A DNA stretch of 64,000 nt from Hawksworthiomyces lignivorus (Eukaryota; Ascomycota; Sordariomycetes; Ophiostomatales; Ophiostomataceae): NCBI GenBank assembly GCA_002917075.1, contig NTMA01000129.1:35746-99745 (forward strand), read 5' to 3'. The notes below the pieces were generated by a model that did no database searches, was not told the DNA's origin, and worked only from the letters and a program-made list of their open reading frames with translations. The translations under genes were made by a program, and so were the position numbers. Positions 24,090 to 35,043 of this stretch are shown piece after piece. Position 1 is the first letter of the stretch. Each line of letters opens with the position of its first letter.

Positions 24090-26156
24090 CTAGCACCGCA
24101 GCTCGATGCCGCCCTTGCTGACCGTCAGGTACTTGACGCCCTTGAAGGGCTTGACGCCGTCGCCGAGGCCGCGGCTGCGCTTTGTGTCGAGGACGATGCT
24201 ATCGACGCGGATGCCGCTGGCCAGCCAGCCCTTGACGGCGAAGCTGACGGAGGCGGAGCTGGGCATGAGCAGGCGGTTGAGGGCGATCTTCTTGGCGGCC
24301 GCCGCGTCGGCGCTGCTGCCGCCGCTGCCGCCGCTGCCGTCGCCGCTGGCCGGCGAGCGCCGGCTGCGGTCGGGCTTGCCGTCCGACGCGGCCTGCGCGG
24401 TGGTCTGCTGGTACGGCTCGTCGTACGTGTACTCCTTGAAGCCGTAGTAGTCGTCGCGGGCGCCCGCGGGCGTCGTGCTTCCCTGGCTAGCTGCGTCGTC
24501 GTCAGCGTCGTCGTCGAGGCCGTCGCCTCCGCTGCTGCCGCCGCCGCTCTGGCGGTGCGGCCCCACGACGGTGCAGCGCAGGGAGAAATGGGCGACGCCG
24601 GCGGCGACGTCGCGGGCGGGGATGCTCCAGTCGAGGAGGCGGTCGCCCGGGCTGAAGACGGCGTCGCCGCGCGAGGGGCGGATCTCGAGCAGGTTGCGGA
24701 CGTCGGCGGGCAGCGGCACGGCGACGCGGATGTCCTCGAGCAGGGGCGCGCCGGGCGAGCCCGGGTGGGGGGGGCCGCCGAGGCCACCGCCGCTCTCAGA
24801 AGAGCCACCGTGGCCGCCGCCGCCGCCGCCGCCGCCCTGGCGGCCAAAGGCAAACGTGCGGTTGACGGCGACGCGCACCTCAAAGTCGGCGCCGACGGGG
24901 CCCAGGCCCGTCTGCACCTCGACGGCGACGGGCAGGCGCAGGTGGCTGCTGCTGCTGCTGCTCGCGGCGGCGCTCGCGGCCAGCGACGACGACGACGCCG
25001 ACAGCTGCAGCGGTGGCAGCTCGCCGCCCAGCAGCAGGTCGACCTCGTAGGCGGCCAGCAGGAAGCGGCCGTCGGGCGGGACGAAGCTCAGCTCGCCCGG
25101 CCTCTCCTTCCAGCGGGCCAGGCGCACGCACGGGTGGAACACGGGCAGGGCCAGCACGCGGCCCAGGTCGCTGCGGCGGCCCGACGGCCCCGCCAGCGTC
25201 AGCAAGATGTCCGGCACGCCCGACACCTTGCAGGTGAAGGCGACGGAGCCGTGCGCAAAAGCGGCCAGCGGCCGCCCCGACGGCGCCAGCGTCACCGCCA
25301 GCGACTCCACCACGTCGGCGTACATCTCGTTGGACGTGTGGCGCACGCCGGCGCGGCGCCACGGCAGCGCCGGGCCCGCGCGCTGCGCCAGCAGCGACGA
25401 CGAGTATGCCGACGACGACGACGACGCGTGTGCCAGGCTGCCCAGCCCGCCCAGCCCGCCGCCAGCCGCCGCCGGCGAAGACGACAGCGACGACGACGAC
25501 GACGCCGCCACCGCCGACGACAGCGCCGCCGCCGCCTTGCCCGGCAGCGTGATGCTGCCCAGAAGCTTGCCCACCAGGCCCTCGACCTCGACCAGGTCCT
25601 GCAGCGCGTTGCCCTCGGTGGTGCTGACGGTGCCGGCGTCGCACATCTCCGTCAGCAGCTGGGCCACCACGTCGCAGCTGCCCTCGATCTTGCCCGCCAG
25701 CAGCGGCGCCCCCAGAAACTCCTCCAGCGCGTCGGCCACGCGGTGCAGGAACTCGAGCGCCAGCAGCGGCTCCAGCTCAGACGTCGCCGTCAGCACGAAC
25801 AGGAGGTTGCTGGCGTGCACCATACTGAAGACCAGCGTCGGCGGGCTGGTGTCGGGGATGTACACGAGGCTGGCTGGCGTCCTCCGTGGAGCGTGGGCCG
25901 AGGAGGAGGCGGACGAGGAGGAGCCCCCGGAGAACTGCTGCTGCTGTTGCTGCTGCTGCTGCTTCAGATACAGCGGGAGGAGATGGGCGGCCGAGAGTGG
26001 CCGCCCCGTGTAGGTGTGTGACAAGACAGGATTGCTAGACGGGGAATTGGTTTAGCTGATCTGCTGTCCCATTTCGTAGTCATATCAAATATCCGCCCGG
26101 TGGGGAACTCACTTGTGCTCATCGTAGATGTGCACTGCCTCTATTACACCGTCCAT
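24090..26156 (-). CDS. AP-3 adaptor complex mu subunit (Apm3)
   Basis: Exon 1 is 26113-26156 and encodes MDGVIEAVHIYDEH. A 78-nt intron (donor GTGAGT, acceptor CTAG) leads to exon 2, 24090-26034, for about 662 residues. AP-3 mu is the cargo-recognition subunit of the clathrin-independent adaptor that sorts Golgi/endosome cargo to the vacuole. The longin-like N-terminus is clear (NPVLSHTYTGRPLS; SELEPLLALEFLHRVADALE; FLGAPLLAGKIEGSCDVVAQ), and from about residue 239 the mu-homology domain starts with WRRAGVRHTSNEMYADVVE and runs to the C-terminal SKGGIELRC. A run of nine Gln (residues 40-48) sits in the longin domain, and Ser-, Gly- and Asp-rich inserts lengthen the protein compared with animal mu3 (about 420 residues). 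The start lies 520 bp from that of the divergent neighbour. Confidence 0.95.
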
Positions 26157-26676
26157 GGTGGTTGGTGATGGTCGGGCAGATCGCGAGCCATCGAGTGGGC
26201 AGAGAGAGAAAGGTGAAGACGTAATTTGGGCGATTTGGCACGCGGAAAGCAGCCCTGAATGCGAGCGCCTGTTAGTGCTCTCTGCCCCTCTAAGATAGAG
26301 CTATACCCCCCCACAACTCTCCCGAAAATCCCTCCTGAACCCCTGTCTCTTAGCGGCTGATAGCAGTCCGCCACAGAGCTATGATTATGCATGTAAACAG
26401 AAATTTAAGGAGTCAGGTTATGGGGTTTATCCATAGTATGAATACCTCCTAGTACGATATTAAAATAATATGTACTTATCAGCTACTATTATGTACGAAT
26501 GCGGGCGATTAAGACGGCGTTTTGTGGGGCTTGTCTACAGTATAACTACTACTGTATACTAGAATATTCAAATTTTGAGACGACAAAGCGGAAGCGCAGA
26601 GCATCGCAAAGATCACGAGCCAACCGTCGTCAACCACATCTCCAACATCCTAACTCTCCGCCTCCGCCCAGCAACC
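26157..26676. promoter_or_regulatory. Shared divergent promoter region (apm3 / DMAC1-like)
   Basis: This 520-bp AT-rich interval separates the start codons of two divergently transcribed genes, so it must hold both promoters and leaders. No recognisable operator is seen. The AT-rich stretch around 26440-26560 includes several TATTA/ATAATA elements. Confidence 0.55.
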
Positions 26677-27046
26677 ATGGCCGGTGACAAGGTTCCCTCC
26701 CTCGCGTCGCTCGAGCGCCCTGAGAAATACCAGGACCTCCTCAAGGAGGACCGCGGCGACGACTGTCTGCCCTGTCGAGTCGTTGGTGGGTGATGAGAAC
26801 TATCTTCTGTATATCTGTTATACCCTCTCTCCGCTCTTATTAACACGCATCCTCTCTCCTCCAGGCGGCGGTGCCTTCCTCGGTCTCGCAGCATATAGCT
26901 ACGTCTCGGGCCACTCGCAGCTCGAGCAGCAGCGGCAGATCATCCTCCAGAGCAAGTCTCTCTTCGGCATGCGCAGCCGCCGTCTTGGTATCACAGGCCT
27001 CTCGCTCGGCCTGGCCTGGCTTGGACTATGGCGGCTATTCAAATAA
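26677..27046 (+). CDS. DMAC1/Dmo2-like small mitochondrial membrane protein
   Basis: Exon 1 26677-26785, a 79-nt intron (donor GTGGGT, acceptor CCAG) and exon 2 26865-27046 give 96 residues. The protein begins MAGDKVPSLASLERPEKYQD, has the CxxC-glycine motif DCLPCRVVGGGAFLGLAAYS leading into a first hydrophobic helix, and ends with a second helix (LGITGLSLGLAWLGLWRLFK). This layout matches the DMAC1/Dmo2 family (PF15055), small inner-membrane proteins; the human member helps assemble the distal membrane arm of complex I. The intron falls within the conserved CRVVGG turn, so it must be removed to give the motif. The ATG has good context (ACC at -3 to -1). Family assignment rests on motif recognition. 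Confidence 0.8.
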
Positions 27047-27923
27047 GAAAAAAAATAAAAAAATAAAGTCAATGAGCACTCGCTTGCGAAAGAACACCGA
27101 CTGAACTCTCCTCTCCTTCTACATGGCCTCCGTGCAGCCGCGAAGTCGCGTTTTCTCTCCAAGAGACACAAGGTCATAACCCGTCTTTCACCATATCACA
27201 CCAACTAGTCGAATTTTTTGCAAATTAGTCGAGAGGTCTAAGAACGACCTAGCTGTGAAGAGCAGAGCCAGGTAGCTGTGGGGTCCAGGAAGCGTCAGAG
27301 ATCTACACGCATCCAGATTGAAAGCCGTGAGCTCGCGCCCTTGCACGGAAACTGTATCATATGTAACCGTAACCTGTATATAGTCATGCCATTCGAATGC
27401 TGGAATAATGAGATACATGAGCTTTGTGTATATGTCCATGGTCTGCTTCCAAGAGGCGGTAATAGTCGTTCGTTAGACCATACAGTGCCTCTTGAGCAGC
27501 CGGTCAATAGATTGTTAAGCAAGAGATATAAATAGCCTCAAATTCAAAGTAGCTATAAAAATACAAGAGAGAATTTGGCGACACAGCAAGAAAGAATAAT
27601 TCATTGTACTCGACAGCAACTGTGCTATTGTGAGCTGCTGCTTCAGTGGAGCTGAGCTATACAGCGGAGCTGATGCACAGTGCGCAGTGTGAGCAATCGA
27701 GCAGTCTTCTCCACTGTGACATACAATTGGCTCCAGAAAAAAAGTTTCAATAAGACGAGCTCTGTATACAGGCGGATCTCAAACAAAGCCTGACCAGCAG
27801 CATTGAGAAGCTTCCTCGCCCTGTGATCTCATTTTATTTTTACATTTTTTTACATGTTTCTCGTTTAAGAGCATAGGCACCTTGGAAAGAAGACATATAA
27901 AGAAGACCACTCGCTAAATTCTC
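27047..27923. other. Intergenic region upstream of rrp4
   Basis: About 880 bp, AT-rich, with no gene. A TATA-like CATATAAAG lies about 30 bp before the rrp4 start codon, at roughly 27893-27901; it may be a promoter element or part of the leader. Confidence 0.5.
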
Positions 27924-29264
27924 ATGCCCATCACCATTCTGCCGCCGCTCAAGGCGGCGGCGACTCGTCCGCTGCCGTTGGCGCCTGCGGCCCGCAGCAG
28001 CGACGATGCCGACGACTTCGAGGACGATTCTTCTTCAAGTGATGGAGGTGCCGTAGCAGGAGCAGCAGCAGACGTTGGCCACCGGGCCAAGCGCCGCCGG
28101 GGCGGCGGACAGCACTACGAGATCGTCACTCCGGGCGAGGTCATCACCGACGACCCGCAGTGGATGCGGTAAGCATGGCCCTTCGCCTCCGTTTTCTTAA
28201 CTTTCTTGCTGATATGCAACCAAAAAAAAAATAGCGGCCACGGAACGTACGCGGCCGACGGCAGCGCGGCCATCGTGTCGTCGCTGGCGGGCACGGTGCT
28301 GCGGACGAACCGGCTGCTGTCGGTGCGGCCGCTGCGGGCGCGGTACGCGCCGCAGGTGGGCGACCTGGTGGTGGGGCGGGTGGTGGAGGTGCAGGCGCGA
28401 CGGTGGCGCGTGGACGTGGGCGCCGCCCAGCTGGCGAGCCTGCCGCTGTCGGCCATCAACCTGCCGGGCGGCGTGCTGCGCCGCCGCACCGACACGGACG
28501 CCCTGCAGATCCGCACCTTCTTCGCCGAGGGCGACCTGCTGGTCGCCGAGGTCCAGCAGCTGTTTGCGGCGGACGGCGCCGCCTCGCTGCACACCCGCTC
28601 GCTGCGCTACGGCAAGCTGCGCAACGGCGTCTTCTTTGCCGTCTCGGGCGCCGGCGGCTCGGGAGGAGGGGGAGGCGGCCAGGTCGTGCGCGCCCGCCGC
28701 CAGGTCTGGACGGTCAGCGGCGACGACGACGATGTCGACGACGAGGATGACGGCGACGATGACGACGCAGGTCGAAGGCCGCGCCACGCCGCCTCCTACG
28801 GCACCGGCGCCGGCAAGATCGACGTCCTCCTCGGCGTCAACGGCTACGTGTTCATCGGCGCGCACGTTGACCCCAGCACGGCGCTCGAGAGCAGCACTTC
28901 TACTACCAGTGCTGGTGCTGCCCCCGGCACGGCGGCGGCGGCGGCGGCAGCGCCTGCCACTCCCTCCGCCGTCGGCGTCTCCAACATGGAGGAGGCCGTC
29001 AGCGCCGCCATCTACTCCAGCCAGAACGACCCCGTCAGCCGCGCCACCCTGCGCGAGATCGCCCGCCTGCGCAGCGTCGTCGCCCTGCTGGCCGAGCGCG
29101 GCCTACCCGTCGACGAGGTCGCCGTCATGCGCGGCTACCGCGCCGCCCTCGACCTCGCCCGCTCCAGCGCCGCCGAGGGCGCCGACGACGACGCCGAGGA
29201 CAACGTCTACCTCGGCGGCGAGCGGGGGGACAAGGTCGCCGCCGTGCTGCTGGCCGCGCGGTGA
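27924..29264 (+). CDS. Exosome complex RNA-binding subunit Rrp4 (EXOSC2)
   Basis: Exon 1 27924-28168, a 66-nt intron (donor GTAAGC, acceptor ATAG) and exon 2 28235-29264 give 424 residues. Rrp4 is one of three S1/KH cap subunits of the RNA exosome, which processes and degrades RNA 3' to 5' in nucleus and cytoplasm. Recognisable features are the N-terminal VTPGEVITDDPQWMRGHGTY block, the S1 domain (APQVGDLVVGRVVEVQARRW, LPLSAINLPGGVLRRR), the conserved LHTRSLRYGKLRNGVFFAV strand, and the KH region (IDVLLGVNGYVFIGAHV). An acidic insert (about 28720-28775) and an Ala/Ser-rich insert (about 28890-28970) make it longer than yeast Rrp4 (359 residues). An acidic patch also sits near residues 27-40. 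It converges with the casein kinase gene. Confidence 0.95.
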
Positions 29265-30858
29265 GGACAGAGGGGAAGCCGGCCGCGACAGGCAGGACTT
29301 GGCATGCGTGAAAATTTACAGCATATATCCGAATGGAAGGGAGACCCTTTTGTCTCTTGTTAAAGGCATCAAACAATCTAGGCGTTTGCAAAAAGGTCAT
29401 CTACACAGGATGGGTTTCTCTACGTTAATTGAGCTTTTTCATTGTTTTTATATACCATCCATGAGGACCCCAACAACGTTTGTGACCTCAATGACACATT
29501 CGTAGACGGTACATCAAGAGACACCGCGTAATTTACGAGTATTTAAACAATCTAAATAGGCCGGCTAGCGCTTTCACAGTGGCAATGGCAGACATCAAAG
29601 TAAGTTGGACAATTGGGTTCTATATTTTTTGTGTGTGATTCTGGGTTCCGTTTTTTGCCATCCTCGTGTCATCCAAATAGAAAAACGAGAAAAGAAAAAG
29701 CTCTGTGAAATACAAGTCCCTCTCCCTCGACGAATTAATAGAATACTAGCATAAAGCGACTTATGAGCGATGAAAGCGGAAGACGAAAACCAGACCCAAT
29801 GCAAAATGTCCCTTGAACAAGGAAGGAAAATGAGGAGATGAGGAAAACACACGGATAAAGCTAGACAAGACAGTAGATAGACGCAGACAATAAAAGGAGA
29901 AAAAGCAGAATGATCAGCAGCTAAAAGACCGGCGGAAAAAAATAGCATAGAAAAAAGGGTTACCCTGGCGCCGTGCTGCGCAACACCCGACACCCAACAC
30001 AACTTAGACAGGACAATAGAGAGAAGGAAGAGAAGGAAAAAAACAGAGTCGGACAGCAGATCCTGAGGTCATCATTATGGTAGAGAGAAAGACGAGATAA
30101 ACAAAAACACACGCAGCCGTTACACGCTTCCTCGCTTGTTTTTCTCTCTCCGCTATTTCGTATGTCTTGGTCCTTTTCGTATAGCCCTCTCCCTTCTTCA
30201 ATTCTTCTCTTCTCTCATGCATTACACTTTTAAGACAAAGATGTAGGCTCGACCAATTCAGCTGCTCCGTCATGCCCCGCAGTGCCCGGCCTCGTTGATT
30301 GCGAACAAACAAGAGGCCGAGTGCGAAAGGCAGCGGGCAGGGCAGCAGATGGGGGCAGGTTGGGTCGGTCCAATCAGATGAGAAGACCAGTAACGGTGAG
30401 ACCGTTGCGGGAACAACGCAGACTCTAGCCCTTGGCAACAAAGAACATTGCACCTTTTCTTCTCTCCTTCCAAAAACCCTTTGCATGTGCAGATGCAGCC
30501 AAATCAAAACACCGGGTACTCTATATAGTCACACCGGGCAATAGAAGTGCCATCGTTTCGATTCGCCGTTTTGTGTTCGTCTTCGGTCGAGAGAACAAGA
30601 GAGGAGGGGGTGGGTTATGGTGACTGACTGACTAGTGGACACCGAGATAGGAAACAAGAGATACGTGGAGCTGGAGGGAGTTATTTGTTTGGTGTGTTTG
30701 GTTTGTTTGTATATATAGGAGATGGCAGGCAAAGCCAGAAAGATACGGAAGGAGGGAAAGAAGGGCGAGGAAGGGCAGACATCTTGTGTGTAATAAATCG
30801 GCAGCGAGCAAAGCAATTCGTGTACACATCACATAGGCGGCGGCAGCGGCGGCGGCGT
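29265..30858. other. Convergent intergenic region
   Basis: 1.6 kb between the stop codons of rrp4 (+) and the casein kinase gene (-). It should contain both 3' UTRs. Many short A-rich runs; no supported gene. Confidence 0.55.
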
Positions 30859-32529
30859 CTAGCCGCAGCAGATGACCTTCATGAACTTCTGGAAGCCCGA
30901 GGGCTGGGGCTCTGGGGCGCGGCCGTTGGCGGCGACCTGCGGCTGCTGGACCTGCTGCTGCTGCTGCTGCTGCATGCTATGCGAGTTGTGCAGCGGCCTC
31001 TGAGGCAGATTCTGAGAGCTGTTCTGGAACTGAGCCTGAGTCGAACCCGTCGGCGTGGCCATATCCCGCAGACCCCCGACTCCGCTGCCCCTCGGAGCCA
31101 GCACGGCGACGGGGGCGTTTTGCCGATCTTTCCTGGGGTTCTGCTTGATCGGCGAAGGAGGCGGGGGCTGGGCGGCGTTTAAACGGTCGACGGTCAGGCG
31201 CGTGCGCGGGTCGCTCTGGTGCGGGGTGCCGGGGCCCCCGCGCGAGTTGCCGTGCAGCTCCATGTTGGAGGGCCCCGGGCGCTGGTTGGGGTTGTGCAGA
31301 CGGTCCCAGTCGGTCTTCTTGGTGTTGTCTTTGCCAATCTTGAGCCAGTCGTACTCGCCGTCCTCGACGCCGCCCGTCTCCTTGAGGGCCTGCGTGAACA
31401 GGTCGCGCAGGTAGTCGTAGTCGGGCGTGTCCTCGAAGCCGAGGTTGCGCACGTAGGTCAGGTACTTTTCGAACTGGATAGGGAAGCCCTCGCACAGGTC
31501 CTTGATAACGGTGGTCTGCTTCTTCTCGCCGATCTTCTCGTACTTTTGCTTGTTGGTGGCAGCCTTGAGGCCCTGCCAGGGGAGGCCGCCGCGCAAAAAG
31601 TACATGAAGACGTGGCCCAGGGCCTCGAGATCGTCGCGGCGGGACTGCTCGCGGCCCAGATGGGTGTTGATGCTCATGTAGCGGGCGGTACCGGACAGCG
31701 ACTTGCGCTCGCGGTAAGGGATGTGCTGCTTCGTCTTGGGGTCGCGGTACTGCTTGGCCATGCCAAAGTCGACGACGTGGATGACATTGGCGGCCTTGGT
31801 GCCGGGACGGCCGATCAGGAAGTTGTCGGGCTTGATGTCGCGGTAGATGAGGTTCTTCTCGTGGATTGTCTGGACACGGGAGAGCTGTAAAGGTATTAGG
31901 AGGGGAGGTGCCATACAATAAAAAGAGCAAAAATAAAAAAATAAAAATAGAAAGCAATAAAGAGGCTCGTACCATCTGTTTAGCAACCATGACAACAGTC
32001 TTGATGCTGAACCGCCGGTTGCAGTGATCGAAGAGGTCCTCGAGTGATGGGCCCAGGAGGTCGATGACCAGAATGTTGTGGAGACCTTCCTGGCCGAAGT
32101 AGTAGACGTTTGGAATGCCGGCTAAAGAGGGGGGGGAAACGACCTGGTTAGCAACGACTCGATGATATACCTTTGCTCTGAGAAACATCCGGCCAAAAAC
32201 TTACGGCACCCTACGAGGATCTTGTAGGTCCGGTATTCATCACGCAGCTGAGGAGCATCGCTCTTTCGAGGTTCCTATTGATGGTTAGAAGACAAAAATA
32301 AAGCGGAAAACCCCCGAATTGAAGACTAAAAGGAAGCAATAAATAAAAAAAAAGACTGAACAAATCAAGTCTTCCTCCCAAAAGAAAGTTCTGCACATAC
32401 AAATTTGATGGCAACCTGCTGGTTGTTCAGCAGATTGGTGCCTTCGAAGATGACGCCAAACGAGCCCTCGCCGATTTTCTTCCCTACGCGGTAGTGGACA
32501 CCGACGACGTTAGATGAGGAGGAAGCCAT
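30859..32529 (-). CDS. Casein kinase 1, Yck1/2 type, with C-terminal palmitoylation motif
   Basis: Four exons: 32401-32529, 32205-32274, 31973-32121 and 30859-31884, separated by introns of 126, 83 and 88 nt, give 457 residues. The kinase domain starts at once ([18 protein letters not shown], glycine loop; AIKF catalytic Lys), has [13 protein letters not shown] as catalytic loop and [13 protein letters not shown] as the DFG segment. It carries the CK1 signatures [18 protein letters not shown] and [15 protein letters not shown]. The tail has a short Gln run (30952-30972) and ends FMKVICCG. Vicinal Cys at the C-terminus is the palmitoylation site that anchors yeast Yck1/Yck2 at the plasma membrane, so a role in membrane-associated signalling, nutrient-receptor regulation and morphogenesis is likely. 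The start has A at -3. Upstream, the coding strand is pyrimidine-rich for several hundred bp, typical of a strongly expressed fungal gene. Confidence 0.95.
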
Positions 32530-35010
32530 TTCGAAAAGGGGCGGCTGGGGAGACACAGCTCGCCGGGGGACTGAGAGCGGGAGAGAGAGAGGAAAGGAGG
32601 AGAGGCGGTGGTAGCGAATTCGTTGTCGTCGTCGTCGTTGTCGTCAGATTGGATCGCGAGATATGTGACTAGCTGGAGAAAGACCAGATGGCGTGTGACC
32701 AGAGAAAAAAGGAGACGGAGATAACCCGCGAAGCGGACGAGAGCTTCGCAGCTGCAAGCGACCGAGCAGTGACAAGCAACGATCGTCAAGAGGATTGAAG
32801 ATGGAAGGGAGAGGGAGGGAAAGGAGAGGAGAGAGAAAGAGAGGGAAGGAAAGAGAGGAAGAGGAGGTAAGAGGAGTAAAAAAAAAACAGAGGAAAGAAA
32901 AGGAGGGAAAAAGAGAGAGAGTGAGAATGGGTGTGGAGTTGGTGGTGTGGTGCGTGAGAGAGACCTGAAGGAATGGGGAGAAGAAGAGGCGTAGGAGGAA
33001 AAAAAAAAAAGAAAAGGGGAAAATGCGAGACTTAGCTATGCGTTAGTATTTTGGGGGGAAGAGGCAGGGAAGCTGGGAGGGCAAAAGGGGAGAGAGGAGT
33101 AGGGAAAAGTGAGGCAGAGATAAACTGCGGGCCTGAAAAGATGGGAAATTTTGGCAGGGCCTGGCCTGGCCTGGCCTATGCACGAATGAATAGATGATGC
33201 TAAAGCCACAAGCAGCAGTCGTAGGTACTCGTAGTACCTGAAGACAATGAATTGAGATGGATTGGGCGGCACGACAGCGCAGAGCAGAGAAGAAAAGACA
33301 GGGCGTCGAGAGCACGGCCGCTGTGACAAGGGGGGGGGGGAGGCAAGAGATGAGAGGAGACGAAAAGGTGAGAGGACCATAAGAGGAGAGAAGAGGAGAG
33401 GAAAAGAGAGCTGCTGCTGCAGGGTGGGGATGTGCAGCGCTCTGCTCCGTACAACTACGACCACTAACGGAGTAGTGTGGACGGCTTAGTTGGCTGGCCC
33501 CTGCTGTGCTAGCTGGTCCCTAATAGGAGGAGAATCAGACCAGGCCAAAAGGGGGACGCTGGCAGTCGGGCAAACGCCGAGTCAGTCAGTTATCACTGTG
33601 CTTGTAGTGCAATGCTGCAGGACGAGTGGCAGCACCCAGCGGCAGTGGCAGCACCAGCGAATAGGCGGTCAGCAGGGAGCAGAGATCCGCATTCCTCACA
33701 ATGCCGTTCCCAGGGTCGAGAATGCGTGTCGAGCGGTACTGGGGAAACGGGGGCGAACCGTTGGAAAAAAGCAGAAGCTGAGGAAAAAGAAAAGCGACAG
33801 ACGAGAGCAAGACCACGAGAGCAGAGAGAGGTCAGCCAGCAATGCAGGACAGGGCAGACGACAGCTACAACATCACATAAAAGGAATACGGGCATCGCAG
33901 AGGACAAATACGATAGTAATAATAACAATAAGCATAATAATAGCAAGACTAAGCTAATACAATATAAAACGATACGATACGATCCTATACAAAAAGACGA
34001 TACGGACTACAAGCTACAGGGCCTTAGTTTTGTTGGTGAGAAGAAAAGTACGTTGTTTGTAAAATAAAAGACCGTTGGCCGTGCGTTGCAGCGTAGCGAC
34101 GGGCTACGATAATTACAGGTGGGGTGCAGTTTGGCATAGTAGGAATGAAGAAAAGGGGAGACAACCGCTGGTACTGCGGCAACAGGGATGTTCTTTTTGA
34201 CGAATGGGGCACCAATGGGCAATGGGGCTGAGAACAATTTCTCAGGACATGAACAAGTTTGTCAATAAAAAAGAATGAGATCTACGATGCACAAGATGGG
34301 AGATCAAATACGCATTCGTATATTATGCGGATATATTGTTGCCTCTCGCCCGTCTCGTGAACGCCGCCGTCGCCATGGCCAGCCATATAAAAAGTACATA
34401 CCATACATAGTAAGTAGTACATACTCCGTACCTATATTAATATAACCTACTGCCTATCATCGTATTGTATCCAGCGCTCGTCGGCCGGGGGGGGGGGGAG
34501 AAAAAGCGTTAGCAGGCGGCAGAGGCCTCTATTGTTTGTTTCTTTTGTGTCCTGCGCTGTCCTTCCTGTCCTTGATGCCAGGGAAACCTGTTTTTTCCTT
34601 CTTCCTCTTCATTTGTTGTCGTAGTTTTTGCCTTTCTGCTTATCTCTTTAATTGATGAAATCGGCCAAGAGAAATCTATCATCGTCTTCTCTTGTCCCAA
34701 TGCAGCGCATCGATCCTCCGGGTCGCTTTTCAAGATCGCTTCATTTCCACAGCGTCTCTTTCAGCGCTCAAGCGAAAGGCTAATACGAGTACATAATAAA
34801 ATGCAATGCCCGCCGCAGGCATTATCCTCTGTGCAGCATCCGCATATGCGTATATATTCTTAGACGCGACCGCCCACCAAACAAGGAAGGAGGCCAGGTG
34901 TGGAGAGAAAGTGGACCCTCCGCGTCTCGTCTCTCTTTGGCCGCTGGTGGTTGGTGGATTGGTGGTGGGGGGAAGGGAAGGAGCGAATTGCAGTGGGAAA
35001 GGGGCCGCCG

Positions 35011-35043
<33 letters not shown>

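Noticed and set aside
23949..26021. A 690-codon + strand frame over the AP-3 mu gene
   Set aside because: Arg/Ala/Gln-rich shadow of the conserved minus-strand gene.
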